Shown here: one piece after another, positions 33,179-44,347 of the stretch
Position numbering within the stretch: position 1 is the stretch's first letter
Layout: each line of letters begins with the position of its first letter
Assembly (NCBI RefSeq): GCF_030269925.1
Contig: NC_085119.1
Location: forward strand, 11,877,001 to 11,941,000
Direction: 5' to 3'
From: Bombyx mori
Lineage: Eukaryota > Arthropoda > Insecta > Lepidoptera > Bombycidae
Length of the DNA: 64,000 nucleotides
Made by a program: the position numbers and the translations under genes
The notes under the pieces: generated by a model
Database searches by the model: none
The model's input: only the letters and a program-made list of their open reading frames with translations
Told to the model about the DNA's origin: nothing

Positions 33179-36100
33179 ATGTCTTCACTGCTTAATTACA
33201 ATTTTGAGTTTGATGTTCCACCAATATTCCACACCTTGCTGCTTGCAATCATGATAATGTGGATGTTACACCGGTGGCAACAATCTTCTAGGCTGTTTCG
33301 ATTGGGAAATAAACTCCCTGGACCAATGGCTTTACCTTTAGTGGGTAATTCGCTACTGATTTTAGGGAAAAAAGCTGAAGGTTGGCAATTTTTCCATTAT
33401 TTTTTAGCGATTAAGCTATTTTTTAATCATAGTTACTTATTAAAGTTGGAATAAAAGAAAAATATTTTGTACCAATTATTTACTTTCATTATTCAACTTC
33501 TTTTTACTTGGTATAACGGGAGAACGTAATTTTGTACTCCTTCCTATAACTATATATACATATATATATTGCTTATGGGTGGACGAGCTCACAGCCCACC
33601 TGGTATTAAGTGTTTATTGGAGCCCCTAGACATCTACAATGTAAGTGCGCCACCCACCTTGTGATATAAGTTGTAAGGTCTCAAGTATAGTTACAACGGC
33701 TGCCCTACCCTTCAAACCGAAACGCATTACTGCTTCACAACAGAAATAGGCAGGGTGGGTAGGTACCTTCCCGTGCGGACTCACAAGAGGTCCTACCACC
33801 AGTAACAGCCGAACAAGTGTTGCAAGTGTACATATATAACTGTGAATAAGTTTTATTTTTACAGATTTAGTAAAATATGCTCTGGATTACTCTGAAAAAT
33901 ATGGAACTGTTGTGCGTGCCTGGGCTGGCCCAAAGCTCGTCGTGTTTCTAACAGACGCTAACGATGTCGAAGTAATTCTTAACAGTCAAATTCACATCGA
34001 CAAGTCTCCCGAATATAGATTTTTCAAACCGTGGCTTGGAGAAGGATTACTTATCAGTTCAGGTCTATTTTATTACACTTAAGTTTAAATTGCTATAATT
34101 TAAATAAAACACAAAGTTGTTTTTTCTCCTACCTACGCTGAAAGTTCGGTTTCCTCCCGCTGCACAGGTAAGAAAGTCTAACTTTTCCTCCCGCTGTAGA
34201 GGGAATAAAGTGTAACTTTTCCTCCCTGGGTACAAGTGCGCATGCGCGTTAGTGTCTACGTCTTCTCTCACGCACCTAAAATTCTCCGCCATTGTTGTGC
34301 TCGGGTAATTTGCAATATTGTGTTTAGTGAAAAAGTGAAATAAACAAAATGCAATAAAATTTAATACTGAAGTATTAAACAAAGATAAGTTCATCAGAGA
34401 GTTCTTATTCAATTAGTAGTAGTCTATTTAAAAATTAAAAAACAGTTAAATTGTTTTTTTATGAGTATGGGGGGGGTTCCGCCCCCCCTACCCCCTGACA
34501 GGACTTCGCCCCTGGACCCCGGCTCGGTACTCCACGAACTTACGGCCTGGTAGGAGAATAAATAGAATGTGCTCCGCGGGAATAGTAGGACATCTCATCC
34601 CGCGTGTTTGCCAATTTTACACGTGGAAGGAAATGTCCCGCTTTTCTCTCTTGGTGCACAATGTACTATAACTACAGTAGATGAACAATTTTATTGCCCC
34701 GTTTCAAATACCTAAAAACAATACCTTATTGCATACATACACAGTAATAACCTTCAATCGTATGAAGAAATAGAATAGATAATCTATTTATTTGGCAATC
34801 TTGGCAGTATTTTTTTAAATTTAATGCACTAATTTACCTGAGGGAATTTTGATTCTAATAGTGGTTCCTTGTAGCTCCTTGTATATCGAGCTCCACATTC
34901 GTTTTACAACAGCTGTCCTATATCTCAAACTGAAACAACTACTTCTATGGTGGTATTGGTCACAGCAAGCCCCACAAGATGTCATAGTAATTTGCGTATT
35001 TTATTTTATTACATGATTTTACTGTTTAATTGTGGAGCTCATTTGCGGGCATGTGTTTGATACATATAGTTACGCCGGTAAAAGTAACGCCATCTATCAC
35101 CGTATAGTCGAACAAATAACGCAGAATCTAGTATCATCTAGAACGCTCGAGGGGTACAACGCCATATTGTCAGATAGCGGAAACACACAATACTAGACTT
35201 TTGTGGAATATTCTCGACGATTCTAGCGATTTCGTCTCGATTATAAGAGTGTTGCAGAGATGCCACGCAACTGCGTTGCGCAAACTAACTAGTTTGCAAT
35301 CGGAACTACTCGAAGCGAAACAGCGAACGGATCACCTGATGCGAACCGGAAGAAGCGAATTGAGAGTTTTAAAGTGTTTGTTGAGTGTTTTAAGCATTCT
35401 AAGTGTTGGTTACAACGTTAATTTGTAATTCGGTAGAATTTTTATTTATCCTGAACCCCAGCGCGTAACAATATTTCCTTCTAAAATTGGTATCTGCATG
35501 CGGTATTTAAGCCCTGGAATCATTGAATCTCTCGGTCTGAATATACCAGGCAACTTATTGATCTTTCAATATTTTCACCTAAATAATAATTAAAGCCTCA
35601 AACAGGCGTGATAAAGTAAATCCCCTGTTACTTATTGGTCAAAACTTCAATTTGAGACGCAAAAACAAAACCTGTATACCGGATATCGTTCTATGAATTC
35701 ACTTTTATATCATTCCAGGTGAAAAATGGCGTTCACATCGAAAAATGATCGCTCCGACATTCCATATAAATATTTTGAAATCGTTCATGGGAGTTTTCAA
35801 TGAGAACAGCAAGAGCGTTGTTAAAAAATTACGTTCTGAAGTTGGAAAAACATTTGACGTTCACGATTACATGAGCTGCGTGACAGTCGATATCCTACTA
35901 GGTACAATTTATACTACTTACTTAATTATACATGTTTTCATTATTTTTAACTAAAATATTTCACACGCTGCTGACATCTGTTTTGTCAAGGTCATTCATT
36001 GCCAAGCGATAGCTCACATAAAGGTTAATATTAATCGTTTTGAATGCTGGTATACGTCTTATTAAATCCGATTAATTATTCCGATAATATATGGCTAGTT

Positions 36101-39100
36101 TACTTCTTAACCTTGTTCAAAAGAACTCAAAAATCTGTTAAATTTTATAAACCGACTAGGAAAATTATTTTGTATTTAAGGAAAGTTTATTTCCCAATTG
36201 TTCCCATAGATATTTCCTTCCAAATCGGTCTAATAAATTGTTTTGTATTTCAACTAAACGGATCTGCAAAAGTAACTTTTAAAATATATTTTTCTTTCAG
36301 AGACAGCAATGGGAATAACAAAAACGACGCAAGATGCTGCGAGTTTTGACTATGCTATGGCCGTAATGAAGTAATTATAACAAATCTTTGAATTCAATAA
36401 ATGAATAATGATATTTTCTTCGTACTTTGCGAGTCGTATGCATAATTAAAATTACCTTTACGACTTAATCTGGGATTATTATTACTGACGTTTTACGCTT
36501 TTAGTGCTCACGGACAGCTAGTGTTATTCATTGATATTTGAATACACTTCATATAGCGTGAAGTTGTATATGCAATTTAACTATAGTTAAAGAAACATTT
36601 GATTACATTAAACATTTGATTTGATTACATTAAACATTTGATGATTACATTAAACATTTGATTTCGGTAGGCAGCGGCTTGGCTCTGCCCCTGGCATTGC
36701 TGAAGTCCATGGGCGACGGTAACCACTCACCATCAGGTGGGCCGTATGCTCGTCTGGCTACAAGGGCAATAAAAAAAAATAAAAAAAAGATTAATATCTT
36801 ATTTTTTAAAATGCAGTAAGATTAAATTTTAGAAGTTTTTTAACGGTTTTAGGTATATGCATATAGTTAATTTAGATAACACGTAGCCTACCTAACGTTA
36901 ATCGGTTACCCATGATTTGAAAAACAATATCCTAAATAATCGTCATTATCATTCCACTGACGTCCCACTGTTGGACATAAGTTTTCCCACAATGACCGCT
37001 TCTGCGCAGCCCGCAAAAACGGGTTCCCATGACCTATATAAGAGGCCGTCAGCGCAAAAGTTTCATAAGCTTACCAAGTTAGTATGGATATAATGATGTT
37101 CGAATTTACTTTTACACTGCTTCGTAGGCAAAAAATATGCGCTAAAATGATGCTTACAAAGGGATCTGTTATTGACGGACGAAACTAGCGATAGGCCGAT
37201 TTTGCATCAAAATTTATTATGTTTTAAATAAATTGCAATACATAAGCACGAATATGAATTATGGGTTAGGCCACTTTTGCGCTGACTGATTCATATAGCA
37301 GGTTGTTGGTTCACGCTTGGCCTACGCATGCTGCATCTTAAAAAACGCAGTCTCCATCTTAGAACTTTACGAAGAGATACTAGATGCTGAATCAGAAATT
37401 GCATAATTTACAAATCTTGTTCTATTTTATTATGTTCCTTTGCTTTTTTTAGAATGTGCAATATAATTCATCAGAGGCACTACAAAGTTTGGTTACATTT
37501 TGATGCCATATTCAAATTGACTTCACTTTTCAAAAAACAGAGGGAGCTTTTGAAAACAATTCATGGTTTAACAAATAAGGTAATGTTTAACAATTTCTAA
37601 CAAAATTATGAATTTAATGTATTTTATTCTGATATTCTATTTCAATGAGCTTGCTGCTAATAAGGTGCTAAAAAACATTTAATGATGGAATAGAATTCAT
37701 TAGTGAGTTACAAGACAATAGAATTATATCAAGAGCTCTGACTCCGCAGGTCCACTAATAGTGAAATGGTTAGTTAGTGTATGTTAGTTAGTTAATATTT
37801 GGATGTATCGCACCATTGTAATTAAAATTGTAAATTTTATTGTCATTGATTGACTCCCGCCCTATCGCATTTAGAAAGAGGTGACGGCGGCGACCTAAAA
37901 AAGTCTCTGTTTACATTAGATTATCACATGAAGTTAATTAAACTGAAACAAAATTTTAAATGTTCGCGTTTTTATATATCCAGGTTATAAAAAAAAAGAA
38001 ATTCATGTACCTACAAAACAAAGAAAAAGGCATAATTCCACCAACAATAGAAGAACTGACTAAAATAAAAGATACAAATGACAGCATAATGGAAGATTCT
38101 GCAAAAACACTTTCCGATACAGTTTTTAAGGGCTATCGTGATGATTTGGATTTTAATGATGAACAAGATGTTGGTAAGCTATTAGATAGAAATAACTTCT
38201 AGTAAAAATCAATATTGGAGCCATTTGAAATCTCTGAATACACTGAATACTAAATACAATAGCCCTGTTGTTTCTTCACTAGATACTAGAATCATATTTT
38301 ACGTAATGTCAGTTAGGCTACCGAAATCCATTTTCATGATAGTACTTTCTTTGAATCCAAGCATATTATTATATGCAATACAGAGACAATTGCGATTGGC
38401 CGTGCACATTTGAGTTCAAATTTTGTCCTCCAAGTTTTGTACGCATTTATTGCCGGTTCATAGAACATGGAAATTAGTAAAAGGATAACCATTTGTTTTA
38501 TATTTATGTCTATTTTAATGATTTAACTTCTCTACCTTAGCAGTTATTGATTTAATGAATATATAATTATCTTTATATTCAAAGGCGAAAAGAAGCGTCT
38601 CGCTTTCTTAGACTTGATGATTGAATCTGCACAAAACCACACATGTAATATCAGCGACCACGAAATCAAAGAGGAAGTTGACACTATTATGTTTGAGGTA
38701 AAGGAATATGTAATAAAATATCTTTTCAGAATATGGAGTAAACTATGGAACTATAATCGTCTTATACATGAGATTTTTGTCTGCCTTATTTAGCTTAGTG
38801 AATTAAAAACTTTATTAATTTAATTGTATAGTGTAAGCTGACCTTAAAGTTGAACTTAACAATATCATTATTAATAATGCAATGTATGTACTCTATTCTG
38901 TTATAAAGGGACATGACACCACAGCAGCTGGATCAAGCTTTGTCCTCTGTTTGTTGGGTATTCATCAAGAAATTCAGAGTAAAGTATATGATGAATTATT
39001 TGAAATCTTCGGAGATTCTGACAGACTGGTGACATTTGCTGACACGCTTCAAATGAAGTACTTAGAGAGGGTAATTCTGGAGTCTCTCAGATTGTATCCA

Positions 39101-40879
39101 CCAGTGCCGGCTATAGCAAGGAAGCTGACGCGAGATGTCCAGATCGGTAAGCTTCAAATGTTTACAAAATATGGTGTCCATACATATTAGTTTTGTAGAA
39201 TCTGCATGCTCAGTGTATCAGAGCTGTGCCTAAAACACCAAGCGAAACAGATAAAATCTATGATTGTTCATTTACTTCCAATACCTTTACAACAACTATA
39301 AATTTTCAATTGAAGTCTTATCTGAGATTTCTTCAACTGATTCAGTTAAAGATCTGAAGCATTCATAGAAATATTTTAAATTGAATTTAACATCAGCACA
39401 GTTGCCATCACAATTGTTTTTGAATAATTTATTGAAAAAGAAATAACAAACCGGAGAAATGCTACGAAATAGCTCTGATAGGTATATTTATTTCAGTTAC
39501 AAACAACTACATTATACCAGCGGGAAGTACCGTCGTTATTGGAACGTTCAAAATTCATCGTGATCCTAAATATCATAAGAACCCGAATGTTTTCAATCCA
39601 GACAACTTCCTGCCAGAAAACACACAAAATAGGCACTACTACAGCTACATACCGTTCAGCGCTGGGCCAAGAAGCTGTGTCGGTGGGTAGATCTATTAAT
39701 ATTTATAGTATATAAAATCTAGTAGCCAGTGAGCCATGAATACGTTTGTCCATCTTAGCTAAACATACAAAAATACTATGGTTAAAATCGATACAGGTTT
39801 TTTGGTTTTAATATGTAATAACCCCAACCTAACGATAGCCTACACTACCTACGTATATTAAAGTTTTTGAATTGTTACGCGATTTTTCTATAGACAATAC
39901 TATGTACAATACTAGAATTGAAGTACTACCTGTTATCCAAATTTTATTTTTCTGTTGCTGTTTATGAACGTATAAGCTTATTTATGACTATCCTCCCTAT
40001 ACGAAAACCCACTGATACTAAATTATAGTCGCTGTGACCACTTGTTGTGACAATCTGTGAGTCAGAAATCATCGAAAATACTGTTGTCTTCCTGTGTAAG
40101 TTCGCAATGCGCCACCACCACTAATGCGATGTAAAAAATGACCCAACGTATAACATTATAAATAGCAAATGACGCAATTCCTACTCAGTTGTTATTCTAA
40201 CTCGAAAACAAAAGTCATCAACATAAACACCTTTGGACCCTTATTAATCTACATATTTAATTATTGATCGACTTAATGTGCATAATGTGAATAATGATTT
40301 TCACGACTAAAGCTTTGATCATTTAATTTGAAAATTATACATAGAAAACTGTTTATTGAAAGCAAAAAAGTGTTCGAGGGTATACTTAATTCGATAGAAC
40401 CCTCTCGTACACAGTGGATCTTCAATTTGATACAAGAGTACGACAATCTGAATCTATACATTTATTACAATGCCAGGCGTGTTCCACGATTTCAACCACA
40501 TTAGGTTTAAATAAATTTGATTACTCATAAAAACTTTAAAGTGCATTTGATATTAAACATTTATAAATTTAAATAAAATATACTAAGGGCAGTAAATCGC
40601 TATATTTAAAAGTTAAGATATAAAAACTCTGAACAAAATTAATGACCTAATACAAATCACAGTATATAAACTAAATAAAATTACGTTTTATTTTCAGGTC
40701 GCAAATATGCTTTACTTAAACTGAAAGTGCTGCTCTCGACAATTCTTCGTAATTACAAAACCACATCCGAAATATCTGAAGATCAATTTGTACTTCAGGC
40801 AGACATCATTTTGAAGAGATACGATGGCTTCAAAATTCGAATTGAACCAAGGAATAAAAATCATTCAAATACTGTTTAA
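33179..40879 (+). CDS. CYP4G: Cytochrome P450, CYP4G-type (gene A), complete, 10 coding exons
   Basis: Coding exons: 33179-33380, 33865-34062, 35719-35901, 36301-36370, 37453-37579, 37984-38173, 38585-38697, 38909-39146, 39497-39682, 40698-40879. All are GT-AG with matching phases, 1689 bp or 562 residues. Seen: membrane anchor (~15-33), LPGP hinge (46-49), I-helix GHDTT (362-366), ExxR (ESLR 419-422), [10 protein letters not shown], and heme motif [10 protein letters not shown] (494-503, ligand Cys501, split by intron 9). The acidic insert before the I-helix ([15 protein letters not shown]) and the length fit CYP4G. The family oxidatively decarbonylates long-chain aldehydes to cuticular hydrocarbons in the ER of oenocytes, with P450 reductase. 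The ATG follows a 3' splice site by four bases, so a non-coding exon lies upstream. The exon 1 donor GAAG|GTTGGC is weak. AATAAA lies near 40892. Its tandem partner starts at 50194. Confidence 0.93.
33568..33805 (-). mobile_element. Bm1-like SINE in intron 1 of CYP4G gene A
   Basis: GGACGAGCTCACAGCCCACC through GAGGTCCTACCACCAG, opposite to the gene; head missing. Gene B has no SINE at the equivalent place. Confidence 0.85.
34108..34660. repeat. GC-rich insert of unknown class in intron 2 of gene A
   Basis: Contains three CCTCCC(GCTG) phrases at 34149-34227, a G-run/C-run hairpin near 34470 (G-tract, TTCCG, C-tract), and CCCCTGACAGGACTTCGCCC. Base composition contrasts sharply with the intron around it. 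No coding is seen. I cannot classify it. Confidence 0.4.
35069..35469. repeat. LTR-like block in intron 2 of gene A
   Basis: A 401-bp block bounded by the inverted ends GTTACGC and GCGTAAC, with AACGCCATCTATCACCG near the left end, as seen in some insect retroelement LTRs. There is no internal coding and no clear target duplication. A 75-codon ORF inside is not supported. Confidence 0.25.
36666..36790 (+). mobile_element. LINE 3' tail (GGCAGCGGCTTGG family) in intron 4 of gene A
   Basis: GGCAGCGGCTTGGCTCTGCC ... CATCAGGTGGGCCGTATGCT ... AAGGGCAATAAAAAAAA: short 5'-truncated copy. Confidence 0.75.
36940..37290. repeat. LINE fragment and inverted-repeat block in intron 4 of gene A
   Basis: 36955-36990 resembles the reverse complement of a LINE tail (CCCACTGTTGGACATAAGTT). 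Beyond it, TCAGCGCAAAAGT (37050-37062) and ACTTTTGCGCTGA (37274-37286) form an inverted pair about 237 bp apart, as in a MITE. Confidence 0.35.
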
Positions 40880-41570
40880 ATTTAAGAATTAAATAAAGGT
40901 GATTGATTTAAACAAAGATGATTGTTAAATTCATAATATGTACTAACCGCTTGCCCTGAAAACATTATTCATATAGTTCAAATTAAAAGTTCAACCGTAA
41001 AAAAACTCTCTAAAGACTTTCTTGGGTGAGATGAATCAGATTTTTACAAAGTGAGATTTTAACTCTTTAATTTACATAAACTATACTCTGTAAATCATCT
41101 GTACAAGTAGTTTTTAGGCAGAGACTATCATTATACATACGTAAGTTTGTTGAAAGCAAACGTTCAGAACACCTGAATTAAAAAAATAGTTGAGATTTTA
41201 GTTCGACTTTTCATTACATATTATTATGAGAAATATTATAATATGTTGGAAAGTTATCTAAAACTATATAAGGTATGATTAAAAATACATACGACATAGT
41301 CCTACGGAGAACAGTCGTTTATTATCATCAGCCTGTATCTCTCCACTGCTGGATGTAGGCTCGTCCGTAGTCCGCCAAAATGAACAGTCCTCCGCCTTCC
41401 TTATTCAATATCTTCCCACATATCGCAGTAAGTTATCGGTTCACCGGGCAATGGGACGTCCTACGCTGTGCTTACCGCTATATGGTCTCCAGTCCAGAAC
41501 GCAGCTGATCCACGCAGCTACCAGTTCTGCGACACGTATGTCCAGCCCATTGCCACTACAGCACTACTAA

Positions 41571-41977
41571 TACCTGGTGTTAAGTGGTCCCTGGAGCCAA
41601 TAGACACTTACAACGTAAATGCCGCCACCCACCTTGAAATATGAGTTCTAAGGTCTCAGTATAGTTACAACGGCTGCCCCACCCTTCAAACCGAAACGCA
41701 TTACTGCTTCACGGTAGAAATGGGCAGGGTGGTGGTGCCTACTGGTACGGACTCACAAGAGGTCCTACCACCAGTAATTACGCAAATTATAATTTTGCGG
41801 GTTTGATTTTTATTACACGATGTTATTCCTTCACCGTGGAAGTCAATCGTGAACATATTTTATTGAGTACGTATTTCATTAGAAAAATTGGTACCCGCCT
41901 GCGGGGTTCGAACACTGGTGCATCGCTTTACACGAATGCACCGGACGTCTTATCCTTTAGGCCACGACTACTTTGAA
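41571..41977 (-). mobile_element. Bm1-like SINE with tRNA head
   Basis: On the minus strand it starts GTCGTGGCCTAAAGGATAAG (box-A-like) and has GTGTTCGAACCCCGCAGGCG (box B), then the standard body, ending early at ACCAGGTATTAG. It splits the RTE remnant. The same insertion is present in copy 2 (60737-61144). Confidence 0.85.
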
Positions 41978-42036
41978 GAACTATGTCGCTTACTTTATTT
42001 CTTCGACATACTTCCTCATTTCTGATTCCATCCATC

Positions 42037-42135
42037 AATTGTGAATTGGCGGTAGTTTTTTTGACGTTCAACAAGTATGTACTTTCATTTATGTTGAATA
42101 AATTTTTTTGATTTGATTTGATTTGATTTGATTTG
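42037..42135 (+). mobile_element. Short (GATTT)n-tailed LINE 3' end, copy-1-specific
   Basis: GGCGGTAGTTTTTTTGACGT ... GTTGAATAAA, then the (TTTGA)n tail. The same 3' end closes the LINE at 50515-51268. The matching place in copy 2 (61205) is empty (CATCCATCAAAGAAACTCCC). Confidence 0.85.
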
Positions 42136-42956
42136 AAAGAAACTCCCAAAATACCTCTTTCCGTGGCACTTTGAACTTACGGACCAACCTAAGATCAATT
42201 TCCATGTTTCAGCGCCATATGCAATGACCGATAGATCGCAAGCCTTGAAAACACTTTGTCTTTAACACTTACGCGATTGCCGAGGAAAAGAGATGATGGG
42301 CTTTTCTATATGCAGCCCTGCCCAACTATTTGCGCCTATCAGCTTCCTTCTCAGACCTGCCTAGCTGAACAACTTGGCCTAGATAGGCGTATTAAGACAG
42401 CTTTGAATGCCGCGGATTCGACTATTAACGGTCCAGGAATAATATGATCGTTGAACATGACCATTGCCCGAATTAATACATAGACCACGTCGCGCATATT
42501 ATCAATGAAAATAATATAAAATTCTACTACATTAAAGTAAATAAGTATATGAAAATAAAAATATGACATTACGCCATAATTTTTTTCTAATTAAGTCGAC
42601 GATGCGTGAAAACTGAACAAATAATGTACAAATAATAATAGTCCAGTACATTATTTAAACCGTCAAGCTAACTGCAACTGGATCGACAGTCACCTACCTG
42701 GTTTCAAGTGGTTGCCGAAGCCAACAGAAATTAACTACTACGCCAATCATCATCCACCTTGTTACGTGAGCTCTATGTCTCAATTGTACACACATTTAAA
42801 CTATTTAGAAAAGTTTTGATTAATGAAGATTTCACTAAATCTAAATTAAAAAAATACGTGTGGCACTCGGGGACTGCCGCGGTAAAGCTATTTATTGCAT
42901 AGCATTTTTTTATCAACTTATGCAATTGTAATTAGACTGTAATAATTTAATGTTAA

Positions 42957-43412
42957 AATGCCGCTATGGCGAACTGTATCTTTCCCGCGGTGTGGAAAGA
43001 AGCGGACGTTACCGGCATACATAAACCCGCTAAACCAAAAAATCATCCGACGAGCTACCGCCCGATTAGCCTCCTCATGTCTCTAGGCAAACTGTATGAG
43101 CGTCTGCTCTACAAACGCCTCAGAGACTTCGTCTCATCCAAGGGCATTCTCATCGATGAACAATTCGGATTCCGTACAAATCACTCATGCGTTCAACAGG
43201 TGCACCGCCTCACGGAGCACATCCTTGTGGGGCTTAATCGACCAAAACCATTATACACGGGAGCTCTCTTCTTCGACGTCGCAAAGCGTTCGACAAAGTC
43301 TGGCACAACGGTTTGATTTTCAAACTATTCAACATGGGCGTGCCGGATAGTCTCGTGCTCATCATACAGGACTTCTTGTCGAACCGCTCTTTTCGATATC
43401 GAGTCGAGGGAA
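42957..43412 (+). mobile_element. Internal fragment of the family-J jockey LINE
   Basis: Encodes MANCIFPAVWKEADVTGIHK through FFDVAK, then loses one A in an A-run, which shifts the frame before the catalytic AFDKVWH. It ends at GTCGAGGGAACC. Both ends are cut and there is no tail, so it did not arise by simple retrotransposition. It abuts the end of segmental-duplication copy 1. Confidence 0.85.
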
Positions 43413-43610
43413 CCTATTTTGTTTTGTGTAGTTGAAACACAAAACATATATTAGTTGAAATGCTTTTCCGTGTTAGAGTGGCAATTTTTAGATTTAGGAT
43501 ATTGTCCTTAAGATCAATTCGGGTGTTAAATTATTATTAATTAATATTATTATTTTTGAGAGAAACTATGGGATGTCAGCAACAGTTCCGATGGTTTTTC
43601 ATAGTTTTTT

Positions 43611-43687
43611 TTTTACTGCATAGATGGGTGAAGCTCACGAACTCACGGCCCGCCTGGTGTTAAGTGGTTGCCGGAGCCCATAGATAT
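43611..43687 (-). mobile_element. SINE tail fragment
   Basis: Poly(T) then a variant of the tail (CACGGCCCGCCTGGTGTTAA), directly beside the next SINE copy. Confidence 0.65.
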
Positions 43688-44030
43688 CTTTTTTTTTATT
43701 GCTTATATGGGTGGACGAGCTCACAGCTCACCTGGTGTTAAGTGGTTACTGGAGCCCATAGACAACTTCAACGTAAATGCGCCACCTACCTTGAGAAGTT
43801 GTAAGGTCTCATTTTTAACAGTACAACGGCTGCCCCGCCCTTCAAACCGAAACGCATTACTGCTTCACGGCAGAAATAGGCAAGGTGGTGGTACCTACCC
43901 GTGCGGACTCACAAGACGTCCTACCACCAGTAACTACGCAAATTATAATTTTGCGTATTTGATTTTTATTACACGATGTTATTCCTTCACCGTGGAATGC
44001 ACCGTTAAGTACTTATTAAGTTATTAACAA
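43688..44030 (-). mobile_element. Bm1-like SINE, 3' part, split by the jockey LINE
   Basis: Body and tail of a SINE in minus orientation. Its tRNA-head part resumes at 48814 after the LINE, so the LINE landed inside this SINE. TTATTAACAA at 44021-44030 is the left target duplication. Confidence 0.85.
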
Positions 44031-44347
44031 TCATTCCGATTCAGGCACCCGTCGCGTGCTGACGTGCTCATCGACCGTTCGATTGCCCGACCTCGGTTCG
44101 GGGCACATCTGGCGTCCAAGTGTTTTTCTCGGAAGTGACTACCTGTGCTAATTGCGTCGCATCGCCATCTGTGAGCGGGCGGACCCCTAAATTCCAGGAA
44201 TTCGTTCGGTAACTTAGTGGACCGTTTGCAAGCGGACGGCTGTGTGCCGTAATTAATTGCGATTATTACAATTTTTGGGGCCTCGCCGTAAGGCGAGTGT
44301 GTTTTTAAAGTCCCGGGGCAGCCCCCCCTGGGCACTCGTCGATTATA

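Larger units (their letters stand above)
41334..42440 (-). mobile_element. RTE-clade LINE remnant, interrupted by a SINE
   Basis: Minus strand. 42440-41978 carries decayed RTE C-terminal phrases (VRKFKV, DGIRNEEVCRRNKVSDIV). After the SINE, 41570-41334 continues to the element's 3' end (CCAGCAGTGGAGAGATACAG). The corresponding region in copy 2 is 60490-61515. Stops and frameshifts make it dead. Confidence 0.7.
40733..42958 (+). repeat. Segmental duplication, copy 1
   Basis: From inside the last exon of gene A through its 3' UTR, an RTE LINE with a nested SINE, and more intergenic DNA. Nearly the same order and sequence recur at 59613-61968. Copy-specific insertions distinguish the two. Confidence 0.9.

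Noticed and set aside
42256..42447. 63-codon ORF repeated at 61325-61516
   Set aside because: Its conservation comes from the segmental duplication; the strand with meaning is the minus-strand RTE remnant.
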